64,000 nt of DNA, taken from positions 868,001 through 932,000 of the forward strand of contig NZ_JBANRL010000001.1 of the NCBI RefSeq assembly GCF_037154015.1, read 5' to 3'. The position numbers and the translations under genes are program-made. Below, one piece after another: positions 55,682 to 64,000 of the stretch; positions within the stretch are counted from its first letter, which is position 1; each line of letters begins with the position of its first letter. The notes under the pieces were generated by a model. That model saw only the letters and a list, made by a program, of their open reading frames with translations, was not told where the DNA came from and made no database searches. The DNA comes from Altererythrobacter aquiaggeris. GTDB taxonomy: Bacteria; Pseudomonadota; Alphaproteobacteria; Sphingomonadales; Sphingomonadaceae.

Positions 55682-56626
55682 TCATGATTGTTGCGAACCT
55701 TCGATCTGGTCTTCTGCGCGCGATGCCAGATTGCGGTGGAGTACGGTGGGCGAAAAGCCTGCCTCGCGCAAGCCGAGCGCTATTTCTTCAGCAGTGAAAA
55801 CCGAACGGTGGCGCCCGCCGGTGCAGCCAAAAGCGATATGGACATAGCTTTTGCCCTGAGCTTCGTAACGCGGCAATAGCAACAACAGCAGATCGGAAAT
55901 CTGGTTCAGGGCAGGGGCAAAGGCGATGTCTTTGCGAATGTGGTCCGCGACTGCAGGATCCTTGCCCGTCTGTTCCCGCAAACCGTCGATCCAATGCGGG
56001 TTGTCGAGGAAGCGCATATCGAAAACCAGATCTGAAACCGGCGGCATACCCCGAGCAAAACCGAAACTCGAAACCGTCACGACCATTTCGGCAGGCGCGC
56101 TGTCAGCGAACCGTTCGCGTATTTCCTGCTGTAAATCGTTGGCTGCAAATCCGCTCGTATCGATCACCGCATCTGCCCACCGGCGGAGCGGTTCAAGCAG
56201 TTCCCGTTCGGCCGCAATACCCGCCATCAGCGGCCGGCCTTGCGCCAGCGGATGTCTGCGGCGCGTCTCGTTGTAACGCCGCTCCAGTTCGGCTGAATTG
56301 CAATCCAGAAACAGGGTGGCGATTGAAATGTCGCTGCGGCCCGCCAGTCTTTTGACCCGCCGGATTATGTTATCCGGGGCAAAGCCGCGCGTGCGCGTGT
56401 CGAAACCGATGGCTAGCGGCGGACGGATCCCATCATCAGGCGCATCTGTCCCCAGCATCCGGTCGAGCAGGCGTATCGGGAAATTGTCGATGGCTTCCCA
56501 GCCCAGATCTTCCAACACCCGCAACGCGGTGGTTTTCCCCGCGCCAGAAGTGCCGGTAACCAGCAGGATGCGTTGTTTTCCATCTGCCGGAACAGCAGAA
56601 TCCTTATCGGGCGAATCGTCTGACAT
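55682..56626 (-). CDS. rapZ: RNase adapter / nucleotide-binding protein RapZ
   Basis: 314 residues. P-loop GTSGAGKT at 25-32 and the C-terminal CTGGRHRSV block define RapZ (YvcJ family). In E. coli RapZ guides RNase E to GlmZ; the target in this lineage is unknown. ATG 56626 (MSDDSPDK) leaves a 19-bp gap to hprK; the frame to 56692 would overlap hprK. Set between hprK and the EIIA gene. Confidence 0.93.
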   Translation of the reverse strand: MSDDSPDKDSAVPADGKQRILLVTGTSGAGKTTALRVLEDLGWEAIDNFPIRLLDRMLGTDAPDDGIRPPLAIGFDTRTRGFAPDNIIRRVKRLAGRSDISIATLFLDCNSAELERRYNETRRRHPLAQGRPLMAGIAAERELLEPLRRWADAVIDTSGFAANDLQQEIRERFADSAPAEMVVTVSSFGFARGMPPVSDLVFDMRFLDNPHWIDGLREQTGKDPAVADHIRKDIAFAPALNQISDLLLLLLPRYEAQGKSYVHIAFGCTGGRHRSVFTAEEIALGLREAGFSPTVLHRNLASRAEDQIEGSQQS

Positions 56627-56645
56627 TGGCCGCGCGTTGTGCGCC

Positions 56646-57101
56646 CTAGACTTCAGGATGTGAAGGGTTGGCAGTCCGTTCACCCAGACCATACCGGGTT
56701 AGTGCCCATTCGGCACGGATCGGGGCGGCTGCATCGCCCGGCCAAAATTTGATCGAGGGAATTGAAATACCGCAAAGTTTCCGGAAATCCGCTGCATCGA
56801 TAAATCGCGGCGCATCTTCGGCGAGTTCCAGAAGCAGCGCAATCGGCGCTTCACCGGCTGCCATTTTCACCAGACCGACATTCCGAATTTCGAACAAGTT
56901 TTCAGTATTGGGATGCGGCGCTGCCACCAGAGATCCCCCGATGTTCGACAGTATTACTGCATCGTCGCCAACCAGCGTCGCACCGCGATCGATCAATGAC
57001 AGCGCGAGGCTGGATTTCCCGCTGCCGGGCTGCCCTGTAATCAATATGCCGCGCCCGTTTACCGACACGCAGGATGCCTGGAAAGTCTCCGTTCCGGCCA
57101 T
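56646..57101 (-). CDS. hprK: HPr kinase/phosphorylase, short alphaproteobacterial form
   Basis: 151 residues: the kinase domain only, without the N-terminal domain of the Gram-positive enzyme. P-loop GQPGSGKSS at 23-31 and the acidic pair Asp46-Asp47 in LVGDDAVIL are present. It phosphorylates the Ser of HPr. ATG 57101 overlaps the chvG stop by one base (TGATG). It sits between chvG and rapZ. Confidence 0.94.
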   Translation of the reverse strand: MAGTETFQASCVSVNGRGILITGQPGSGKSSLALSLIDRGATLVGDDAVILSNIGGSLVAAPHPNTENLFEIRNVGLVKMAAGEAPIALLLELAEDAPRFIDAADFRKLCGISIPSIKFWPGDAAAPIRAEWALTRYGLGERTANPSHPEV

Positions 57102-58666
57102 CAAGCGTCTGCGGCGGGCAAGATCAGCGTCAAACAGGCACCGCATTGCCGGTCGGATCTTTCATTCGCAATCAGCGATCCGTCATGCGCTTCGGCAATT
57201 GTCCTGCCGATAGCGAGGCCAAGGCCACTGTGGTTTCCGAAATCTTCCTCATCGGGCCGTACCGAGTGGAATCGCTGAAAAATCTTTTCGCGCTCGGTTT
57301 CGGGTATGCCTGGACCTTCATCGCAAACAGTCAGTTCGACAGCATCGCCCTCATGCGCCAGATCAATCCGGATCCTGCCGTCTCTGGGCGAAAACGAGAC
57401 TGCATTATCAAGCAGGTTTTCGATTACCCGTTCCAACCGCGCGGCCACCCCCATCACGGTGAGCGAGCCGTTTGGATCGATTTGGAGATCTATCCTGCGG
57501 CCGTCATTTTCGCGCCGGTCTGCGCGCGTGCCCAGAATGTTGACGATCAAATCATGCATATCGATTCGCTCGAACGTCGTCCGGCTGATTTCAGCGTCGA
57601 TTCTGCTGGCTTCGGCTATATCGGTGACGAGGCGGTCGATACGCCGCACATCGTGCGAAGCTATTTCGGTCAGCTGTTTGCGCAGTTCGGGATCTTCCAC
57701 TTTTCCCAGCGATTCGACAGCACTACGCAGCGAAGCGAGCGGGTTCTTGATTTCGTGCGCGACATCCGCGGCAAAACTTTCCACCGCATCGATCCGTTGT
57801 CTCAGCGCGGTGGTCATATCCGAAATCGTGCGTGCCAGCGATCCGATCTCGTCACCGCGCTCGGGCAATCGGGGCACGACAACTTCGCGGTCACGGCCAA
57901 GGCGAACCCGCACAGCAGCCTTGGCCAACATTCTGAGCGGGCTGATAATCGTGCGAGCAAGAAACAGCGATGCAAGAACGGACAGGAGCAAGGCCCCCAG
58001 AAAAGCAATCCCCAGCGTGGTTCTGGCGCTGCGCACGGCTTCGGTAATGTCTTTGGCGTTGCGTGTGGTCAGCAAGGTCGAACCTTGAAGCCCGACAGGT
58101 GCGGCCGCGGTGATGACGGGCGTGCGATCGGGTGCCTTGCGCAGTTCGATCTGGCTGACACCGGTCCCTCTGGCTCGCGCCAGTTCGGGCCAGATGTCGG
58201 CTTGCATGCTTTCCGTCTCGATATAGTTGGGGACGGGCGCTGCGCCCGTTATCCGGTCAACCATCCGGTCGAGCCAGCGGGCCAGATCCTTGTCCCAGTC
58301 TTCGCTTTCGGGATCGGCAAATTCGAAACTGGGGCCGTCCAGCGCGAAACTGTCGGCCCACAGGCGCCCCTCGGCATCATACATCCGCAGGCGCATCTGC
58401 TGTTCCTTGCCGATCTGTATGAGCAACGCCTCCTGTCGTTCACGGGTTGCCCCGGCCAGGGCTTCGGCCGTGATCTGCGCCTCGATCCGGGCAAGCTTGT
58501 AGCGTTCACCCAGCAACTGGCTGCTATAGTTGTCGAGGTAAAACACCCCGCCGCCAAGCAAGGCAAGCGGCAGTATGTTGACGACCAGAATTCGCGAGGT
58601 CAGTGACAGGTGCCGCGTCCAGCCCAGGCGCGTGACATCCCTGTCTGCCGCCCGGTTGTTACTCAT
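57101..58666 (-). CDS. chvG: Sensor histidine kinase, ChvG-like
   Basis: 521 residues. Two membrane helices (about 25-45 and 255-275) flank a periplasmic sensor domain, then HAMP, H-box ([16 protein letters not shown]) and an ATPase domain with [12 protein letters not shown] and [10 protein letters not shown]. With ChvI it senses acid and envelope changes in relatives. ATG 58666 overlaps the chvI end by 8 bp. Membership is supported by gene order with hprK. Confidence 0.9.
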   Translation of the reverse strand: MSNNRAADRDVTRLGWTRHLSLTSRILVVNILPLALLGGGVFYLDNYSSQLLGERYKLARIEAQITAEALAGATRERQEALLIQIGKEQQMRLRMYDAEGRLWADSFALDGPSFEFADPESEDWDKDLARWLDRMVDRITGAAPVPNYIETESMQADIWPELARARGTGVSQIELRKAPDRTPVITAAAPVGLQGSTLLTTRNAKDITEAVRSARTTLGIAFLGALLLSVLASLFLARTIISPLRMLAKAAVRVRLGRDREVVVPRLPERGDEIGSLARTISDMTTALRQRIDAVESFAADVAHEIKNPLASLRSAVESLGKVEDPELRKQLTEIASHDVRRIDRLVTDIAEASRIDAEISRTTFERIDMHDLIVNILGTRADRRENDGRRIDLQIDPNGSLTVMGVAARLERVIENLLDNAVSFSPRDGRIRIDLAHEGDAVELTVCDEGPGIPETEREKIFQRFHSVRPDEEDFGNHSGLGLAIGRTIAEAHDGSLIANERSDRQCGACLTLILPAADA

Positions 58667-59414
58667 CGGAATAACTGTATCCTGCACCATAAAGTGTTGA
58701 AATTGCGGAGAACTGGCGATCAATTACGCGAAACTTCCGGCGCATCCGTTTGATGTGGCTGTCAACCGTCCGGTCATCGACAAACACATCGTCGGGATAT
58801 GCAGCGTCCATCAGTTGATTGCGTGATTTGATCACTCCCGGGCGCTGCGCCAGCGCCTCGAGGATGAGAAATTCGGTCACAGTCAGCGATACGGATTTGC
58901 CATCCCATTCGACATGGTGCCGCGCGGGATCCATGGCCAGGCGTCCGCGGACCCACAACCTGTCACTTTCGGGCAGCGTTGCATCAAGGCCGAGAGACGG
59001 TGGGTTGAGACGTGCATCGGTGCGCCGCAAAATCGCCCTGATGCGCGCAATCAGCAAACGCTGGCTGAAAGGTTTCGCGATATAATCGTCGGCCCCGATT
59101 GCCAGCCCCAGTTCCTCGTCCTCTTCATGATCCTTGCTGGTCAGGAAGATAACCGGAAGCGGGGTATGCTCGCGCACTTTGCGAAGCAGTTCCATTCCGT
59201 CCATTTTGGGCATCTTGATGTCGAACACACCCAGATCGGGCGGATTATCGAGCAAGGCGCGCAAGGCCGCCTCGCTGTCGGAATAGACCCGCGTGGCAAA
59301 TCCTTCTGCCTGCAGCGCGATCGACACCGAGGTGAGGATATTGCGATCATCATCGACGAGCGCAATCGAATTTCCGCCGGCGGTTGTTTCAGTGGGTGGG
59401 CTGGCTTGAGCCAT
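58659..59414 (-). CDS. chvI: Response regulator, ChvI-like (OmpR family)
   Basis: 251 residues. Receiver domain with phospho-Asp65 ([10 protein letters not shown]), acidic pocket in LVDDDRN, and Lys114 in AKPF; then a winged helix with [32 protein letters not shown]. The ChvG partner follows. Divergent from pckA by 219 bp, which holds repeated ATTCGT sites. Confidence 0.93.
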   Translation of the reverse strand: MAQASPPTETTAGGNSIALVDDDRNILTSVSIALQAEGFATRVYSDSEAALRALLDNPPDLGVFDIKMPKMDGMELLRKVREHTPLPVIFLTSKDHEEDEELGLAIGADDYIAKPFSQRLLIARIRAILRRTDARLNPPSLGLDATLPESDRLWVRGRLAMDPARHHVEWDGKSVSLTVTEFLILEALAQRPGVIKSRNQLMDAAYPDDVFVDDRTVDSHIKRMRRKFRVIDRQFSAISTLYGAGYSYSDE

Positions 59415-59560
59415 GCGTGGATCGATCCTGTTCAGCTTGAAAATGATCTAGCCCGTTTGAAAAGGGGATACAACGCAAGGCTGGCCGGCCCGCCGCAAAC
59501 CCGGCAAATATGATTAGATCGGTCTGCAAATTGACGCTCGGCGTCCACCTCTTTAAAGAA

Positions 59561-59605
59561 CATTCGTAACGGCTTCGCATTCGTATGCAGAACGCAACGA
59601 TTCGT
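59561..59605. promoter_or_regulatory. Repeated ATTCGT sites before pckA
   Basis: CATTCGTA occurs at 59561-59568 and 59578-59585 (17-bp shift), and ATTCGT again at 59600-59605. They lie in the chvI/pckA divergent gap, 29-73 bp before the pckA TTG. Possible regulator half-sites; ChvI binding is a guess. Confidence 0.4.
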
Positions 59606-59633
59606 CAGCCTCATCAATTTCCAGGAGAACGAA

Positions 59634-61226
59634 TTGACCCCCGCGCTTTCCACTTCGCTTGATAAACAGGGCATCACCACTGGTGCGACAATCCATGCCA
59701 ATCTCGGCACTGACGCGCTGATTGCGGCCGCTGTCGCCAATGGCGAAGGCAAACTCGCTGCAGAAGGTCCGCTGGTGGTCGAAACAGGGCCGCATACCGG
59801 CCGCTCTGCGAAAGATAAATTCATTGTCCGTGATGCGGTGACCGAAGACACGGTCTGGTGGGGCAAGACCAATGCGAGCATGACGCCGGAACATTTCGCC
59901 GCATTGAAAGACGATTTCCTCGCTGCGGTTAAAGACAGGCAAACGCTGTATGTCGCGGATTTGTTTGGCGGCTCGCAGCCGGAACACCGGGTAAATGTTC
60001 GTGTGATCAACGAACTTGCATGGCACAACCAGTTCATCCGGACATTGCTGGTTCGGCCGACCACTGCGGAACTGGACGGATTCGTACCGGAATATACAAT
60101 TATCGATTTGCCCAGCTTTCGTGCCGATCCCCAACGCCATGGTACGCGCAGCGAAACCGTAGTTGCCGTCAATCTGACCGAAAAACTGATTTTGATCGGC
60201 GGGACCAAATACGCCGGCGAGATGAAGAAAAGCGTGTTCGGCATTCTCAACTATCTGCTTCCTGCCAAGGGCGTAATGCCGATGCATTGCAGTGCCAACA
60301 TCGGTCCCGATGGAAAAACCGCAGTGTTTTTCGGCCTTTCGGGCACGGGCAAAACAACCCTGAGCGCGGATGCAAGCCGCACGTTGATCGGCGATGACGA
60401 ACATGGCTGGTCGGACACGGCGGTTTTCAATTTCGAAGGCGGCTGTTACGCCAAGATGATCAGGCTTTCCGAAGAAGCCGAGCCCGAGATTTTCGCGACG
60501 ACCAGGATGCACGGCACGGTCCTGGAAAACGTGGTGATGGACGCAAACGGAAAGCTCGATCTCGACGATAACTCGCTGGCGGAAAACACCCGCGGTGCCT
60601 ATCCGCTCGAGTTTATTCCCAACACGTCCAAAGACAATCTGGGTCCGGTTCCATCGAACGTGATCATGTTGACGGCAGACGCATTTGGCGTGTTACCCCC
60701 GATTGCCCGTTTGACACCGGATCAGGCCATGTATCACTTCTTGTCCGGTTATACCGCGAAGGTAGCCGGCACCGAAATCGGGGTGACCGAACCCGAGGCG
60801 ACCTTCAGCACGTGTTTTGGCGCACCATTCATGCCGCGCCACCCCAGTGTGTACGGCAATCTGCTGAAAGAACGCATCGCTTCGGGCGGCGCGCAATGCT
60901 GGTTGGTCAATACCGGCTGGACGGGCGGCAAATACGGGACCGGCCACCGGATGCCGATCAAGGCCACCAGAGCATTGCTCAACGCAGCGCTCGATGGTTC
61001 GCTGAACGACGCACAGTTCCGCAAGGACGAAAACTTCGGGTTCGATGTTCCGGTCGCCGTCGATGGCGTGGATAGCGCGATCCTCGACCCGCGTTCGACC
61101 TGGTCGGACAAGGCGGAATATGACCGGACAGCGCAGAAACTGGTCAAACTGTTTGTCGATAACTTTACCGAATTCGAAGCGCACGTGGATGAAGGCGTAA
61201 GACAAGCCGCACCCGCCGCAGCCTGA
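59634..61226 (+). CDS. pckA: Phosphoenolpyruvate carboxykinase (ATP)
   Basis: 530 residues. It makes PEP from oxaloacetate with ATP, the entry to gluconeogenesis. Visible: [12 protein letters not shown] substrate loop, [15 protein letters not shown]-loop [13 protein letters not shown] (about 237) and [14 protein letters not shown]. The start is TTG with AGGAGA six bases before it. Divergent from chvI-chvG-hprK, the classical order. An intrinsic terminator follows. Confidence 0.97.
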   Translation: MTPALSTSLDKQGITTGATIHANLGTDALIAAAVANGEGKLAAEGPLVVETGPHTGRSAKDKFIVRDAVTEDTVWWGKTNASMTPEHFAALKDDFLAAVKDRQTLYVADLFGGSQPEHRVNVRVINELAWHNQFIRTLLVRPTTAELDGFVPEYTIIDLPSFRADPQRHGTRSETVVAVNLTEKLILIGGTKYAGEMKKSVFGILNYLLPAKGVMPMHCSANIGPDGKTAVFFGLSGTGKTTLSADASRTLIGDDEHGWSDTAVFNFEGGCYAKMIRLSEEAEPEIFATTRMHGTVLENVVMDANGKLDLDDNSLAENTRGAYPLEFIPNTSKDNLGPVPSNVIMLTADAFGVLPPIARLTPDQAMYHFLSGYTAKVAGTEIGVTEPEATFSTCFGAPFMPRHPSVYGNLLKERIASGGAQCWLVNTGWTGGKYGTGHRMPIKATRALLNAALDGSLNDAQFRKDENFGFDVPVAVDGVDSAILDPRSTWSDKAEYDRTAQKLVKLFVDNFTEFEAHVDEGVRQAAPAAA

Positions 61227-61252
61227 TCGAGACGACCGCTTTGGAGAGGAGA

Positions 61253-61290
61253 GCCCTCTTCCCCTCGCAGAAGGGGAAGGGGGCTTTTTC
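61253..61290 (+). terminator. Intrinsic terminator of pckA
   Basis: AGCCCTCTTCCCCT (61253-61266), loop CGCAGA, AGGGGAAGGGGGCT (61273-61286) form a 14-bp stem with one G-T wobble, followed by TTTTTC. It lies 27 bp after the pckA stop. Confidence 0.92.
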
Positions 61291-61405
61291 TTTGCATTCG
61301 GGCGCGGCGCAACTGCGGGGGTTAATGTACGAATTGACCGTAAAATGGGACTTTTCGCCCTCTGATGCGTTGAAAAGACAGAGACCCCAACAAAAGGATG
61401 AAGCG

Positions 61406-61882
61406 ATGAACCTTGGACAATTGCTGCAACAAAGCGGCGCAATCGAAAGCATGGCAGGTGAACTGGGAATTGATCCCAAAACTGCCCAGACAGGCGCCTC
61501 GGTATTGCTGCCGGCGATCATGGCCGGAATGGGCCGGCAGAGCGCGGGCTCGTCAGGCATGGGCGGGCTTGGCAGTCTGATCGGCGGCATGGGCGGCGGC
61601 GGTCTGCTGGACGCCGTGCTGGGCGGCAGCCCGACGCCGGTTAACCAGGGTAACGAAATACTTGGCCAGATTTTCGGAAACAAGGATGTCAGTCGCGGCG
61701 TCGCAGCCGAAGCTGCGGGCGCCACGGGCATCGATCCGTCGATCCTGAAAAAGATGCTCCCGATCCTTGCGATGGCAGCGGCGGGCTATATGGCCAAGCA
61801 GAAATCCGGCGGCGCAGCGGGTGCGGGTGGCGGCGCGCTGGGCGGTCTGCTGGGTACGCTGATCGGCGGATTGGCACGTTAG
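61406..61882 (+). CDS. DUF937-family protein
   Basis: 158 residues, Gly/Met/Ala-rich. MNLGQLLQQSGAIESMAGELGIDPKTAQTGASVLLPAIMAGM begins the DUF937 unit, and a similar helix set recurs. Function is unknown. ATG 61406 has AAAAGGA upstream; a longer frame from 61241 runs through the pckA terminator. It is two bases from the next gene. Confidence 0.88.
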   Translation: MNLGQLLQQSGAIESMAGELGIDPKTAQTGASVLLPAIMAGMGRQSAGSSGMGGLGSLIGGMGGGGLLDAVLGGSPTPVNQGNEILGQIFGNKDVSRGVAAEAAGATGIDPSILKKMLPILAMAAAGYMAKQKSGGAAGAGGGALGGLLGTLIGGLAR

Positions 61883-61884
61883 TC

Positions 61885-62274
61885 ATGCGCCGCGCACTGG
61901 TAGTCCTGACAATCATGTTCGGGGCCACCTGCGCGGCAATCGCTCTGGTCCACATAGCGTTTGGTCCATCGTCGATACCCGGCTCGGTTCCGGTGAACGC
62001 GACGATGGACAGTCAGGACAGATTTTATGCAAGTCTGTTTCTGGGATTCGGAGCTGCGCTGATCTGGTGTGCGCGTAATTTACGGCGGCGCCGGACAATA
62101 TACTTTGCGCTTCTTGCGGTCTTTTTTGTCGGCGGTCTGGCACGCGGTGTGTCCGCGTTGCAGGCTGGATTACCAGACCCTTTATTTCAGGTGCTCTGGG
62201 CACTGGAACTTGTGTTGCCGCCGGTATTCTGGCTGTGGCACCGGGCCGTGTTCGGCAACAATCGCCTCAGGTAA
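61885..62274 (+). CDS. DUF4345-family membrane protein
   Basis: 129 residues with four predicted membrane helices (about 5-25, 47-63, 72-90, 102-120). It matches DUF4345, a family of small integral proteins of unknown role. It starts two bases after the DUF937 stop, so is in its operon, and overlaps the convergent DUF421 gene by 8 bp. Confidence 0.82.
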   Translation: MRRALVVLTIMFGATCAAIALVHIAFGPSSIPGSVPVNATMDSQDRFYASLFLGFGAALIWCARNLRRRRTIYFALLAVFFVGGLARGVSALQAGLPDPLFQVLWALELVLPPVFWLWHRAVFGNNRLR

Positions 62275-62791
62275 TCACGCGGATGTTCTTAGTCAGCACG
62301 GCGTCGGGATCATCATCGCCGTGAAGCACTGAAATATCGCCGGTCGTCTCCAGCACCACCGCTTTGACTTTGTTGATTTCGAGCGCATTGGCCTCGCGCA
62401 ATTTGGCATACAGATCGGACAGCGTCACACGCTCCGCCGCCATGGCTGCTTCGCAAATCTTTCCGTTTTTCATCAGGTACACAGCATTGTTCTGCAGCGC
62501 ATGTTCAGCGGCCTGTGACGAACGTCTGAGCCGCGCGACGATATTCTGAAACACGAACAGAACCAGCATCGCTGCGCCAATTTGCAAAGTCTGGTTCCAT
62601 TCACTGGCCTGCGCACCGCCAGCGACCAGCGATCCCATCGCAATGGTCATCACGAAGTCGAAATTGGTCATTTTGGAAAGCGACCGAAGGCCGTTGACGC
62701 GAATGAGCGCAACCACCCAGATCATCGCAAGAGTGCCGAGGACAAAACCCCTGACCAGCGCATCGGATGTTGGATAGTCAGGTAAAAACAT
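62267..62791 (-). CDS. DUF421-family membrane protein (YetF-like)
   Basis: 174 residues. Three N-terminal membrane helices precede a cytoplasmic DUF421 segment with AVYLMKNGKICEAAMAAERVTLSDLYAKLRE, typical of YetF/YcaP-type proteins. The role is unknown. It is shorter than the full YetF (about 220-290 residues) but has the standard core. Confidence 0.85.
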   Translation of the reverse strand: MFLPDYPTSDALVRGFVLGTLAMIWVVALIRVNGLRSLSKMTNFDFVMTIAMGSLVAGGAQASEWNQTLQIGAAMLVLFVFQNIVARLRRSSQAAEHALQNNAVYLMKNGKICEAAMAAERVTLSDLYAKLREANALEINKVKAVVLETTGDISVLHGDDDPDAVLTKNIRVIT

Positions 62792-62852
62792 AAAATAATC
62801 AGCCCTTTCCGCCGGTTATTCCACGTATCACAAAAATAGCTAATCGCGCAAT

Positions 62853-64000
62853 TCAGGTCCCGCCAGCGATGTAGCGGCCAACATTGTTTGCCATCACGGT
62901 GAGCGGTGCGTTTCCGCCCAGCACGACCGCATCGTTGAACGCCTTGAAATCATAGGCTGCGCCCATTTCCTGCCGGGCCCGATTTCTCTGGCGAATGATC
63001 TCGCTATGTCCGACCTTGTATCCGCAGGCCTGACCGGGCCAGCTGCAGTAGCGATCGACTTCGCTTTCGACTTCTTCGCGCTTGCTTCCGTTACGTTCGA
63101 CAAAAAAGTTGACCGCTTTGTCGCGGCTCCAGCGCTTGTTATGCAGCCCGGTATCGACGACCATTCGGCAAGCCCGAAATGCCAGCGACTGGAGATAACC
63201 CAGCCGTCCGACCTTGTAATCTTCATAAGCGCCCAGTTCATCGGCCAACTGCTCACCGTACAGCGCCCAGCCTTCGCTGAACGCGTTAAAGGCCAGAATC
63301 GAACGGATAAGCGGCAGCGTGTTGGAATATTCGCCCTCCCACACATGACCCGGGATCGTTTCATGATAGGTCAAATCGGCAAGGTCATATTTGCGGTGCA
63401 GATCGGTGGTCCGCAGGTTGATCCACATACGGCCCGGGATGCTGCCGTCCTTCGAACCCGCGCCGCCATAAGCGCCCGGTGCGCCAACCTCTTCGGCCAC
63501 GGGGATGCGGCGAACCTCCAGATTGGGATCGACTAGGGTGTTGAACGCGCGCGGCATCTGCGATCTGATCCAGCCGATCCGGTCCTGGATGAAGGCGATA
63601 ATCTCGGCGCGTCCGGTGTCCCCTTCGGCGAATTTATACCGCGGATCTGCCCCAAGCGCCTGCATCCGTTCGCCAACGCTGCCCGATGTATAACCGATTT
63701 CGCGGAGGATCGGATCCATCTGGCCATGCAGATCGGCCAATTCCTCAAGCCCGCGTTGATGGATTTCGTCAGGCGTCATCGTGGTTGTCGTGCTGGCTCG
63801 CAGAGCCCAGGCATACCATTCGTCGCCTTTGGGACGGGCAGAAATGCCGGGCGCCGAACCGGCGAGCTTTTGTTGGCGGAAAAGTTCCGCAAGCTGCGCC
63901 TCCAGCGCGGGGGCGACGGTGCGGGTCACGATTTCGGTGGCTTCGCCCGTCCAGTTGCGACCATTGCCAAGTTCGCCGGCCTTGGCCGACAAAGGCGCCA
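62853..64000 (-). CDS. DUF885-family hydrolase, N-terminus beyond the window
   Basis: The C-terminal ~380 residues are visible; the frame runs off the right edge. DUF885 proteins are putative zinc peptidase-like enzymes; LTYHETIPGH carries the HExxxH-type motif and EGWALYGEQLADELG the later Glu. Signal peptide status cannot be judged. An in-frame TTG at 63992 is not the true start. Confidence 0.88.
   Translation of the reverse strand, partial: APLSAKAGELGNGRNWTGEATEIVTRTVAPALEAQLAELFRQQKLAGSAPGISARPKGDEWYAWALRASTTTTMTPDEIHQRGLEELADLHGQMDPILREIGYTSGSVGERMQALGADPRYKFAEGDTGRAEIIAFIQDRIGWIRSQMPRAFNTLVDPNLEVRRIPVAEEVGAPGAYGGAGSKDGSIPGRMWINLRTTDLHRKYDLADLTYHETIPGHVWEGEYSNTLPLIRSILAFNAFSEGWALYGEQLADELGAYEDYKVGRLGYLQSLAFRACRMVVDTGLHNKRWSRDKAVNFFVERNGSKREEVESEVDRYCSWPGQACGYKVGHSEIIRQRNRARQEMGAAYDFKAFNDAVVLGGNAPLTVMANNVGRYIAGGT

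Noticed and set aside
57074-58606. 510-codon open frame antisense to chvG
   Set aside because: Shadow frame; chvG motifs on the other strand are intact.

Overview
The window is 64 kb of GC-rich, densely packed bacterial chromosome. Gene content and order point to an alphaproteobacterium of the Sphingomonadales, most likely Erythrobacteraceae. The pointers are the runs infA-maf-RNase E/G-like-yacG-tRNA-Phe and chvI-chvG-hprK-EIIA-HPr divergent from pckA, a short-form HisG, a 151-residue HprK, a wax ester synthase, a TonB-dependent receptor and an alphaproteobacterial LexA box (GTTC-N7-GTTC). The family call is inference from gene style. I saw no insertion sequence, prophage, CRISPR array or rRNA; one tRNA is present.

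Layout. 1-8.7 kb: the tail of an EAL protein, purQ and purS, a hydrolase-OsmC fusion, an M16 lipoprotein peptidase, an EptA-like transferase coupled to a lipid kinase, and purC. 8.7-16.5 kb: a CPA1 antiporter with a nested-hairpin terminator, an orphan HprK-like kinase, biotin genes bioF-bioD-bioA, a GH42 beta-galactosidase and tRNA-Phe. 16.5-23.7 kb: the infA operon, a TonB receptor with a Gly/Arg-rich insert, and a wax ester synthase coupled to an esterase. 23.7-29.8 kb: uvrC, a universal stress gene behind a perfect FNR/FixK box, tesB, and a FemAB-like/JmjC-cupin pair. 29.8-36.6 kb: H+-pyrophosphatase, a desaturase, and hisG-hisD-nusB-thiL.

36.6-47.3 kb: a DUF2332 gene, the operon bolA-pirin-SDR-hydrolase, a J-domain gene, then a detoxification-type block (PhnB remnant, GST, VOC, DUF1428, HxlR regulator, DUF2236) inserted before cobS. 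No cobT follows cobS; a 312-bp hairpin-rich gap does. 47.3-54.9 kb: a His-rich M28 peptidase, fmt-truA divergent from recR-def, a copper-storage-type Cys protein, rmuC behind a LexA box, and an RNA methyltransferase. 54.9-64 kb: the regulatory PTS block (HPr, EIIA-Man, RapZ, HprK, ChvG, ChvI) divergent from pckA, then DUF937, DUF4345, DUF421 and a DUF885 hydrolase cut by the window edge.

Working together. The chvI-to-ptsH block plus pckA links envelope or acid sensing to carbon flow through a PTS that here has no visible sugar permease. The clearest regulatory predictions are an FNR/FixK box at about -41.5 of the stress gene, a LexA box just before rmuC, and a repeat/palindrome at the start of the HxlR regulator. 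Many genes overlap by 1-4 bases, and about a dozen appear to start with GTG, TTG or even CTG.
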